Assembly (NCBI GenBank): GCA_023053575.1
Contig: JAKZAP010000001.1
Coordinates: forward strand, 15,764,849-15,828,848
From: Branchinecta lynchi
Taxonomy: Eukaryota > Arthropoda > Branchiopoda > Anostraca > Branchinectidae
Direction of reading: 5' to 3'
Length of the DNA: 64,000 nt
The notes beneath the pieces were generated by a model that worked only from the letters and a program-made list of their open reading frames with translations, was not told the origin of the DNA and ran no database searches. Position 1 is the first letter of the stretch; every line of letters starts with the position of its first letter. This document shows, in pieces, positions 21,208 to 28,301 of this stretch. A program made the translations under genes and the position numbers.

Positions 21208-21310
21208 AAGAGTAGTAACCAAATGCCGATTTCGTCAAGAGTAGTAACCAAAAGCGGATTTTCGTTAAGAGTAGTAACCAAATGCCGATTTCGTCAAGAG
21301 TAGTAAAGAA
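21208..21310. promoter_or_regulatory. 29-30 bp direct repeats between divergent genes
   Basis: AGTAGTAACCAAATGCCGAT begins near 21211, 21240 (AAAGCGG variant) and 21270, and a fourth AGTAGTAA lies near 21299. Spacing is 29-30 bp. The repeats lie in the 300-bp gap between the divergent genes starting at 21162 (minus) and 21463 (plus), so a shared control or origin function is plausible. A 80-codon open frame over them is a repeat by-product. Confidence 0.6.
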
Positions 21311-21462
21311 TAAAGGAAACCCGTGACTAGTAGTAAAGTATGTGCGAAACCCATAAGGGCGTCGGAAAATACATAGTAAAGGATTTGGAAAACCAGTGCT
21401 TTTCTTTACGGCTGAGAAAACGCAGACTGGGAAATTCATTAATAAAAATGTTCCCCTATTAA

Positions 21463-22251
21463 ATGATGAAAACTGCAGAGGTTATTCAGCTTTGTAAAAA
21501 GGTTATATCAAACAACAAAGCGGTTATACAAAGATTATCGCTATACACATATAATGAACTGCGGACTTATGCGAAAATTAATAAAATCAAAACAAATGGA
21601 GCTAAGAAACATGAAATAACAAATAATATAATAAACCATCTTAATAAGTATATTTTGATAGCTGAAGATAAAATTAAAATTGAACGCAGAAACGAAAGAA
21701 CTCATAATAAGAACAGACCATCCGACTACAAACCAGAACCGAGATTACGAACCATTCTGGAAGATGAGATAAAAGAAAATAATATCACCATTACAAAACT
21801 AAAACAAGAATACAATGATAACAAAGAAAAAGAGACAAGCGAATTAAAGAAATTTCTGAAAAACAAGAACCTATCAACTCGCGGAAACCGAGAAGAAGTA
21901 CTAAAAAGAGTTGGAGAATACTATAATAATATTATTACCAAACATAAAGATTCCGTACAGAAAAATAGAGATATCATAAGAGATCAAACAGAAAGACGTG
22001 ATAACAGTAGACAGAAAGTAATCGATTTATCAACTCTCTTCATAAATAAGAAAAAAATCCAAGTAGAAAAATTAATTCCTGATCATTTATTTAGAACTGA
22101 AGAAGAAGAACAACCTACTATCTCTAGGGAAAATGAAAATTTGTATACCATCAACGTTTCTATTGAAAGCAATGGAAGAGATGAACATACTCTTATTGCT
22201 TTTACTTTCGCCGATTTACAGCGGCGGATGAATGAACTTTATCAATATTGA
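21463..22251 (+). CDS. DNA polymerase N-terminal part with SAP-like motif (262 codons, ends at TGA)
   Basis: Start at CTATTAAATGATG, the element's start motif. The 262-codon frame is very rich in Lys, Glu and Asn. It has repeated helix-strand units resembling SAP DNA-binding motifs (LYTYNELRTYAKINKIKTNG at about residues 26-45 and LKKFLKNKNLSTRGNREEVL at about 128-147). It ends in TGA at 22249-22251, after which the same frame stays open into the polymerase core. No ATG initiates that core. I infer that both parts belong to one polymerase gene of about 1359 codons interrupted by a single in-frame stop. It could also be an independent DNA-binding protein. Confidence 0.7.
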   Translation: MMKTAEVIQLCKKVISNNKAVIQRLSLYTYNELRTYAKINKIKTNGAKKHEITNNIINHLNKYILIAEDKIKIERRNERTHNKNRPSDYKPEPRLRTILEDEIKENNITITKLKQEYNDNKEKETSELKKFLKNKNLSTRGNREEVLKRVGEYYNNIITKHKDSVQKNRDIIRDQTERRDNSRQKVIDLSTLFINKKKIQVEKLIPDHLFRTEEEEQPTISRENENLYTINVSIESNGRDEHTLIAFTFADLQRRMNELYQY

Positions 22252-25200
22252 GTTCAGTTCGTAACTCGTGTTACATTCTATAGACAGGAGAATGATGAAG
22301 AAGTAGTAGTGTATTACAACAGTACTTCTTGGATTTTAAATAAAAATAGCATTCTTACTCATAATCATTTGAATGATAATAACAAGAGACTTAGTTCTTT
22401 AAGTAATACCCCTCGATCTGGGCTACAATTTAGTCGGTATGAAGGAATTGATTATAGGATGACACGAATAGAATCTTACATGGGAGGAACGTTTAAAATA
22501 CTGCCAGATTTCGTAAAAAATAAAAGAGCTTGCTTGAATATTGAAAATAACGACCAGAAATGTTTCCTTTGGTCTATCTTAGCAAATCTACATCCAGCTA
22601 AGGATCATCCGGAAAGAATTTCGAAATATAAACAATATGAGAACGAATTTGATTTCGAAGGGGTTACCAACTTCCCAATGGATACTAAAGATATACACAA
22701 ATTTGAAAATAGATACAACATTAAAATTTGTTTATTTCAAATTGATAAAGAGAAAATAATCAGAAGTCATATACTAAAAAGTACAATCAATGGCAAAACA
22801 GCTAAACATGTTATTAATCTATTATATTTCGATAATCATTATGTACTGGTAAAGGATCTAAGCAGATTAGTTGGTCCCCAAATATCTAAAAAGAAAACAA
22901 AGACATACCTCTGCACTTATTGCGGAAGGCATTTTAAGAAGGAAGAATGCTTTGAAAAACATGAAAGTAAAAATAATTGCGAAGATCCTGATATCATAAT
23001 GCCTCCTGAAGGTTCAAGTATACAATATAAAAATATTGCAAAACAAATGAAAGTACCTTATTGCATAATAGCAGACTTTGAGTCTTATAACGAAGAATAC
23101 AATCAGGTAAACGGGAAGAAAACAATAAAAGTGGCCAAACAGAAACCATTTGCTTACGGGTTTCAGGTATGCTGTTCCTTTGATACAAACCAGAACAAAT
23201 ACTATGACTATTTCGGTGAAGACGCTGCAGAACATTTTGTTAAAACCGTTACAAAAGTATCCACAGAAATTGCAAACAAATATGAAAGCAGACAAAGAAA
23301 CCATACTTATACCAATGGAGAAATTACCGAAAAATGGAAAAATCTATTGAATAAGACTTGTCACATCTGTACAACTGAAATCACTGAAAATCCTCACTTT
23401 GATCACGACCACATGACAGGAGAAGATAGGGGATTTGCTCATGCTGAATGTAATATGAAATACAGGATTCCTAGGCATATCCCGGTAGTAATGCATAATT
23501 TATCAAAATATGACTCTCATTTATTTGTTAGAGAATTGATACCTGATAACGGAATTTTTGAAAGTGCAGAAAGTTTCATCTCATTCTCGAAATCAATAAG
23601 TATTACAAAAGCGGATACGGAAATAAAATATGAGATGCGGTTTATAGATTCAATTAGATTTATGGCTTCATCTTTAGACAAACTATCAGCAAATTTAGCA
23701 ACATGTGATTGCAAAGTACCTTGTAATCATCTAAGACAGAATTTCAAGTACACATCTAACAGCTTCAAAAATGACGATGAATTCAAAGAAATAATTAAAA
23801 AAGGGGTGTATCCCTATGAATTCGTAGATAGTTTCGATAAAATGAAATGTGCAAAGTTACCACCAATAGAAAGCTTTTATTCTAGGTTGACGGGGAAAGG
23901 TATTGACAAAAGTGATTATAAAAGAGCGGTATCTATATGGAAACAATTTAACTGTGAAACTTTACTTGATTATACCAAGTTTTACCTAAAAAGTGATGTG
24001 TTAATTCTATCAGATGTTGTGGAGAATTTCAGGAACGTTTGTATACATAATTATGATCTGGATCCACTTCATTACTTCTCAGCTCCAGGACTAACATGGG
24101 ATGCTTTCTTAAAGCATTCGAAAGTAGACTTGCCGTTATTCTCAAAGGAAGACATGTATACCTTTATAGAAAAAGGAATAAGAGGTGGTGTATCCCAATG
24201 TATAAAAAGATACGCAAAAGCAAATAATAAATATACAAGTGATTATAATAAGAATAAGCCATCTAATTATTTAGTGTATTTGGATAAAAATAATTTATAT
24301 GGGTGGGCAATGTCACAAGATTTACCAGCGAATGATTTCCAATTCATTTCCATACCGGATGATTTGAAAGAAAGGAATGAATATGAATCAATCGAGTATT
24401 ACAACCATCTGAAAAGTCATATCAAGTCGGTGATTACGATTAAGTCGGTGAGACAAGATGTGGGTGCTATATATGAGGTAGACTTAGAATATCCAAAAGA
24501 ACTACACGAATTACACAAGGATTTACCATTAGCACCCGAACACTTTAACGGTAAGCTATGTACCACAGTATTAGATAAAACTAACTATGTAGTTCACCAC
24601 AGGAACCTAGAATTCTATTTACAAAAAGGTTTGATATTGAAGAGAGTACACAGAATACTAGGATTCACTGAAAGTGCTTACTTAAACGGATATATAGACC
24701 ACAACACAGCACTTAGAACTAAAGGTACAAATGATTTTGAAAAGGATTTCTTTAAGCTTATGAATAATGCTTGCTTTGGAAAAACTATGGAAAACGTAAG
24801 GAAGCGAGCGGATATGGAAATAATAACGGATGATGCAACAAGAGAAAAAATAATAAAGAAATCCAACTTTAAATCTGAAATAATATTCAGTGAAAACTTT
24901 TCAGTAGCAAGAATGTCAAAGGAAAAGATAAAATTAGACAAACCAATGTATATCGGCTTTGCTGTATTGGAACTATCCAAGTTATTGATGTATGAATTCC
25001 ATTATGATTATATGAAGCCTAAATATGGAGATAAAATTGATTTGTGTTATATGGACACTGATTCTTTCATATATGATATTAGAACTGAAGATTTTTATCA
25101 AGATATCAAACAGGATTTGAATGAGAGGTTTGATACATCTGATTATGCGAAAGATAATCCATATGGGTTTCCTAGTGTAAATAAGAAAGTGATAGGAATG

Positions 25201-25539
25201 ATGAAAGATGAATTAGGTGGACAGGTTATGACAGAGTTTGTTGGATTACGATCAAAGGTATATGCTTATTTAAAGGACAACCAAGACCCTTCAAAAGCTA
25301 GCAAAAAACTGAAAGGAATAAAAACCAATATCGTTAAAGATAAAATTACGATTCAAAACTATAAGGATGTACTGTTTGGTAAAACGGAAAACCTTTCTAG
25401 AACCCAGTATAACTTAAGATCATACAAGCACAATATGTTTCTAGAAGAACAGAATAAAAAAGCGTTAGATCCTAAGGATGATAAAAGGATAGTAACAAGC
25501 GATAAAATACACACTTTACCTTTAGGTTATAAACATTAA
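22252..25539 (+). CDS. Protein-primed family B DNA polymerase (core part)
   Basis: The element's replicative polymerase, predicted to copy the linear genome by protein priming. In order: an N-terminal segment with NDQKCFLWSILANLHP and DNHYVLVKDLS (a Cys-His pair reminiscent of a papain/OTU-type fold, inference); a C2H2-like finger YLCTYCGRHFKKEECFEKH (about 22906); exonuclease Exo I ADFESY (about 23070); an endonuclease-VII-like Cys/His insert HICTTEI..DHDHMTG..AECN (about 23360-23450); Exo II HNLSKYDSHLF (about 23500); Exo III LKSDVLILSD (about 23990); polymerase motif A LDKNNLYGWAMS (about 24280), motif B KLMNNACFGKTMEN (about 24757) and motif C YMDTDSF (about 25048). All catalytic aspartates are present. 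The frame has no stop until 25539 and directly follows the TGA at 22249. The first in-frame ATG (22459) lies past part of the conserved-looking N-terminus. Confidence 0.95.
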   Translation, partial: VQFVTRVTFYRQENDEEVVVYYNSTSWILNKNSILTHNHLNDNNKRLSSLSNTPRSGLQFSRYEGIDYRMTRIESYMGGTFKILPDFVKNKRACLNIENNDQKCFLWSILANLHPAKDHPERISKYKQYENEFDFEGVTNFPMDTKDIHKFENRYNIKICLFQIDKEKIIRSHILKSTINGKTAKHVINLLYFDNHYVLVKDLSRLVGPQISKKKTKTYLCTYCGRHFKKEECFEKHESKNNCEDPDIIMPPEGSSIQYKNIAKQMKVPYCIIADFESYNEEYNQVNGKKTIKVAKQKPFAYGFQVCCSFDTNQNKYYDYFGEDAAEHFVKTVTKVSTEIANKYESRQRNHTYTNGEITEKWKNLLNKTCHICTTEITENPHFDHDHMTGEDRGFAHAECNMKYRIPRHIPVVMHNLSKYDSHLFVRELIPDNGIFESAESFISFSKSISITKADTEIKYEMRFIDSIRFMASSLDKLSANLATCDCKVPCNHLRQNFKYTSNSFKNDDEFKEIIKKGVYPYEFVDSFDKMKCAKLPPIESFYSRLTGKGIDKSDYKRAVSIWKQFNCETLLDYTKFYLKSDVLILSDVVENFRNVCIHNYDLDPLHYFSAPGLTWDAFLKHSKVDLPLFSKEDMYTFIEKGIRGGVSQCIKRYAKANNKYTSDYNKNKPSNYLVYLDKNNLYGWAMSQDLPANDFQFISIPDDLKERNEYESIEYYNHLKSHIKSVITIKSVRQDVGAIYEVDLEYPKELHELHKDLPLAPEHFNGKLCTTVLDKTNYVVHHRNLEFYLQKGLILKRVHRILGFTESAYLNGYIDHNTALRTKGTNDFEKDFFKLMNNACFGKTMENVRKRADMEIITDDATREKIIKKSNFKSEIIFSENFSVARMSKEKIKLDKPMYIGFAVLELSKLLMYEFHYDYMKPKYGDKIDLCYMDTDSFIYDIRTEDFYQDIKQDLNERFDTSDYAKDNPYGFPSVNKKVIGMMKDELGGQVMTEFVGLRSKVYAYLKDNQDPSKASKKLKGIKTNIVKDKITIQNYKDVLFGKTENLSRTQYNLRSYKHNMFLEEQNKKALDPKDDKRIVTSDKIHTLPLGYKH

Positions 25540-25541
25540 AT

Positions 25542-25735
25542 TCAAGTACCTACTTAAAAACTTCAAGTACCTACTTAAAAAAAATCAAGTACCTACTTAA
25601 AAAAAATCAAGTACCTACTTAAAAACTTCAAGTACCTACTTAAAAAATTCAAGTACCCACTTCAAAACTTCAAGTACCTACTTAATAAATCCAAGTATAT
25701 ACTTAAAATACTCAAGTAAATCTTATAATGAAAAA
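25542..25735. repeat. Iteron cluster, TCAAGTACCTACTTAAAA, about 8 copies
   Basis: Beginning three bases after the polymerase stop, units of 20-22 bp carry AAGTACCTACTT, whose halves AAGTA and TACTT are inverted repeats around two bases. Copies 1-5 keep the core exactly, the sixth reads AAGTACCCACTT, the seventh is again exact and the eighth is AAGTATATACTT (symmetric change retained). A degenerate ninth ends near 25720. The block sits just upstream of the packaging ATPase start. Confidence 0.93.
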
Positions 25736-25749
25736 TTCTTCCTAAATAA

Positions 25750-26427
25750 ATGAATGAAAAGGCTCCAATCAAAGTCTATGATTTTAGTGAAAAGAACACT
25801 TATCAGAATAAGCACAACCTTGCACCTCAGTGGCCATTCAGACTCTTAATTTGTGGTAGTTCTGGAACAGGGAAAACTAACCTTCTTTTGAATTTAATTT
25901 ATGAATATCTTTGTTTCAACCGAATATACTTGTATGCTAAAGATCTTGAAGAAGATAAATATCAAGACCTTATAACCAATTTAACCACTTTGGAGTCACA
26001 ATGCAAATCGAAAGTCTTAACAGTAAGTAACAATCTTGATGATATTGTCGATGTTGACGACTTAGACCCTGAGTACCAAAACTTGATTATCTTTGACGAT
26101 TTTGTCACTGAAAAAGACCAGAAGAAAATAGAAGATTTATTCATAAGAGGAAGAAAGAAAAATGCCTCAATTATTTACTTGTCTCAAAGCTATCATAAAA
26201 CGCCAAAGGTGGTAAGGCTCCAGTGCAATTATTTTGCATTCTTTCAGTGTTCTAATCCAAAAGAAGTAAAATTAATAAGACAAAGCCATGTATCCAGTAT
26301 AGACGATGAAAAATTTCTGAAACAATTCGAGACTGCAACCAAGGGCTACGGTTTTTTCTTCATAGATTTAAAAATAAAAGATAAAACCCTTAAGTACAGG
26401 AAAAACTTTGAAAAATTTACCGGATAA
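25750..26427 (+). CDS. FtsK/HerA-type genome-packaging ATPase (225 aa)
   Basis: Start at CTAAATAAATG. Walker A GSSGTGKT spans residues 36-43 in the context FRLLICGSSGTGKTNLLLNL, and Walker B is NLIIFDDF (about residues 111-118). A downstream GRKKNASIIYLSQSYHKTP segment carries the sensor-like Ser-Gln. This is the A32/FtsK-HerA packaging ATPase expected in Polintons and related double jelly-roll viruses, powering DNA translocation into the capsid. Length is typical for the family. It is followed 16 bases later by the next gene's start, in the same orientation, in what looks like a tightly packed late cluster. Confidence 0.93.
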   Translation: MNEKAPIKVYDFSEKNTYQNKHNLAPQWPFRLLICGSSGTGKTNLLLNLIYEYLCFNRIYLYAKDLEEDKYQDLITNLTTLESQCKSKVLTVSNNLDDIVDVDDLDPEYQNLIIFDDFVTEKDQKKIEDLFIRGRKKNASIIYLSQSYHKTPKVVRLQCNYFAFFQCSNPKEVKLIRQSHVSSIDDEKFLKQFETATKGYGFFFIDLKIKDKTLKYRKNFEKFTG

Positions 26428-26443
26428 TTTATTTCTATAATAA

Positions 26444-27067
26444 ATGAATAAATTTGGTAGTGTTGGAAAAAAGGTTAGTAACGAATCGAATGAAAAGAGA
26501 GTTACTGATGACAACGGTAATATTAACCTACAAGATAAGAGAATTATTATGTTAGGGGATGCGAAAGCTGACCAGGACGCTATTAGTTTCAGATCCATGA
26601 CTATTATTCTGAATCAATTTAAAGAAGAAATTACCGCACAACAAGTGGGGATAAATCAGTATTTTAGCGAAGATATCAACAGATTAACTGCGGTACATGA
26701 TTCTCCTAAAAATTTATTGGTAAGGATTAATGATAAAGGGTTATTTGTAAAAGAAATAATTCGAGTTAATGAGAAAGAAATTGATGCTGAGAACAAGTTG
26801 ATAACGAATGTTCAAAACCCTAGAAACAAAAATGATGCTGTTAATTTAGCAACGTTAACTATGAATCTTTTAGATTATGACAAAAAGCTTCTTGGGCAAC
26901 ACACCCATAACGGTATAATTGAAGGAAAGATTGCTGGTCAAAAAACTCGTATCGATAATATTGAAAGAGCAGTAGTAAATATTTTAAAAAGGCTTCTAGA
27001 GCTAGAGCTAAAACCTGTTGACAAACCATTCGTTACCAGAATAGAAAAAATGATGGCTGGTAAATAA
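26444..27067 (+). CDS. Possible trimeric fibre/attachment-like protein (207 aa)
   Basis: Start at TATAATAAATG. The middle contains NVQNPRNKNDAVNLATL (about residues 122-138), which resembles the I-x-N-V-x-x-P-x-x-x-x-D-A-V-N-K motif of phage tail-fibre and collar-type trimeric proteins. The preceding INDKGLFVKEIIRVNEKEID is beta-like. The C-terminus (IDNIERAVVNILKRLLELEL) looks like a coiled coil. By position within the virion cluster I infer a structural or attachment role; no named Polinton family is claimed. The motif match is by eye only. Confidence 0.65.
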   Translation: MNKFGSVGKKVSNESNEKRVTDDNGNINLQDKRIIMLGDAKADQDAISFRSMTIILNQFKEEITAQQVGINQYFSEDINRLTAVHDSPKNLLVRINDKGLFVKEIIRVNEKEIDAENKLITNVQNPRNKNDAVNLATLTMNLLDYDKKLLGQHTHNGIIEGKIAGQKTRIDNIERAVVNILKRLLELELKPVDKPFVTRIEKMMAGK

Positions 27068-27097
27068 ATTTTATAAGATAAATTAATTCCCTAATAA

Positions 27098-27748
27098 ATG
27101 GTTGAAACAATGGAGTATACAGTTTATTTGTCAAAGCTTCAGAAAGGAAAGCTGAAGAAATGCTTTGGTGCTAAACAAAAATGTCAGATACGTGTTAGTC
27201 ATAGTAGACAAAATGAACGAGAACCAGTTAAGTTACTTTTAAGTAAACGACAAATTGATAAAATTGAAACATGTAAAATGAATAATAAGGGCTGTGATAT
27301 TGATGTATCATACAAACAGATGAAAGAAGCGATTCAAAAGGGTGGATTACTTCCATTTTTAATACCGCTAGCAATTACCCTGGGTAAGGCAGCTTTAACA
27401 AGTGGTGCTGCTGCTTTGGGTACATTCGCTGGTAAGAAAATTATGGATAAAATGACCAACACAGGTGGAGCGCTTAAACTTCCTGGAACACAAAAAGTTG
27501 TGGGTAATGGGTTACGTGGGAAGGAAAGCGATGATGTCAACATAGGTGGGGCGCTTACACTTCCTGGAACACAAAAAGTTGTCGGTCATGGGGTACGTGG
27601 AAGGCCTAGGAAGGAAAAAAACGATGATGTCAACATAGGTGGAGCGCTTACACTCCCTGGAACACAAAAAGTTGTCGGTAATGGGGTACGTGGAAGGCCT
27701 AGGAAGTCAAAAAACGGGGACATCAAAAAAGAAGCAAAAGTAAAGTAG
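27098..27748 (+). CDS. pX/pVI-like basic protein with AT-hook repeats (216 aa)
   Basis: Start at CCCTAATAAATGG. The N-terminal half is basic, with paired cysteines. Residues about 75-110 read QKGGLLPFLIPLAITLGKAA and on through GAAALGTFAGKKI, a Gly/Ala-rich hydrophobic helix after a GG dipeptide, as in adenovirus-type core and lytic proteins. The C-terminus has three copies of GGALTLPGTQKVVGNGVRG (first with LK for LT). The last two end in RGRPRK, an AT-hook core that binds the minor groove. It probably binds packaged DNA and/or membranes. The stop at 27748 follows an A AAA AAC run at 27709-27715, where the protease frame lies at -1. Confidence 0.75.
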   Translation: MVETMEYTVYLSKLQKGKLKKCFGAKQKCQIRVSHSRQNEREPVKLLLSKRQIDKIETCKMNNKGCDIDVSYKQMKEAIQKGGLLPFLIPLAITLGKAALTSGAAALGTFAGKKIMDKMTNTGGALKLPGTQKVVGNGLRGKESDDVNIGGALTLPGTQKVVGHGVRGRPRKEKNDDVNIGGALTLPGTQKVVGNGVRGRPRKSKNGDIKKEAKVK

Positions 27749-28116
27749 GACCTCTAACCAATTTTGATATTATGGATGCATTAGGGAGTATACCACAGTT
27801 TCGAGGTGTTTTCTCTTTAGATACGCTACCCAAACATATAAACGATTCGGAATGTGGTGTAATCAACTATGACAAACGTGGAATACCTGGAACACATTGG
27901 GTTGCCTATTGTAATCTACCTGAATCCCCCTATGTCGAATTTTTCGATTCTTTCGGTATTCCTCCAGGAAAAGAAATAATTAAATATCTAAGAACTTCAA
28001 AGAAAAAAATAGCTTATGAAAATCTCGCTGTTCAAAATATAGATGAATTAAACTGTGGACTTCACTGTATTTCCTACATTAAGCGCAAAATGAAGTTGGT
28101 AGCTTTTCGTTTATAA
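27703..28116 (+). CDS. Adenain-like cysteine protease (C48/C5 type)
   Basis: The maturation protease of the virion. In the frame from ATG 27772 (114 aa) the triad matches adenain spacing: His42 (GTHWVAY), Asp59 (FFDSFG, 17 residues later), Gln88 and Cys95 (QNIDELNCG, 7 apart). Upstream of that ATG the same frame stays open back to 27703 and includes PLTNFDI. That looks like the normal family N-terminus, so ATG 27772 probably truncates the protein. The ATG has no TAAATG motif. The frame is -1 relative to the preceding gene and overlaps its last 46 bases. After Cys95 the C-terminus is short and its final residues look out of frame (see findings). It is functional only if recoding or an unseen start exists. 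Confidence 0.85.
   Translation, partial: EVKKRGHQKRSKSKVGPLTNFDIMDALGSIPQFRGVFSLDTLPKHINDSECGVINYDKRGIPGTHWVAYCNLPESPYVEFFDSFGIPPGKEIIKYLRTSKKKIAYENLAVQNIDELNCGLHCISYIKRKMKLVAFRL
27709..27715 (+). promoter_or_regulatory. Candidate -1 frameshift heptamer A AAA AAC
   Basis: In the zero frame of the pX-like gene (codons TCA AAA AAC) this matches the X XXY YYZ slippery rule. A -1 slip enters the protease frame with no stop between. No strong downstream stem is obvious by eye. The same heptamer also occurs in the previous internal repeat (about 27619), where a slip would terminate at once, so it may be a repeat-borne coincidence. Confidence 0.4.
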
Positions 28117-28133
28117 AAATTGTTTTCTAATAA

Positions 28134-28301
28134 ATGGAGATTTATTGTATGAAATGTAAAAAGAGCACTGACACTGAATCAATGTTTAAGGCAGTGTCAC
28201 AAAAAAATAATGTTCCAATGCTGAAAGGGAATTGTGTTATTTGCGGATCGAGGAAAAATCGCTTTTTAAAAAAAACCTCAACGCAGAAACAGATATTTTA
28301 A
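28134..28301 (+). CDS. Small zinc-ribbon protein (55 aa)
   Basis: Start at TTCTAATAAATGG. The 55-residue product has two CxxC knuckles, YCMKCKK (Cys5, Cys8) and NCVICGS (Cys34, Cys37), as in short viral zinc-ribbon proteins of the DUF5679 type. It is too short for usual ORF cut-offs, but start motif, length and spacing support it. Its last 37 codons lie over the open part of the integrase frame, which is at -1; T TTA AAA and A AAA AAA heptamers occur at 28265-28274. It may be an independent protein or the N-terminal zinc module of the integrase. Confidence 0.75.
   Translation: MEIYCMKCKKSTDTESMFKAVSQKNNVPMLKGNCVICGSRKNRFLKKTSTQKQIF

Noticed and set aside
25542..25735. CRISPR-like array
   Set aside because: Repeats are adjacent with 4-9 bp of A-rich linker and no unique spacers; it is an iteron or minisatellite in animal DNA.
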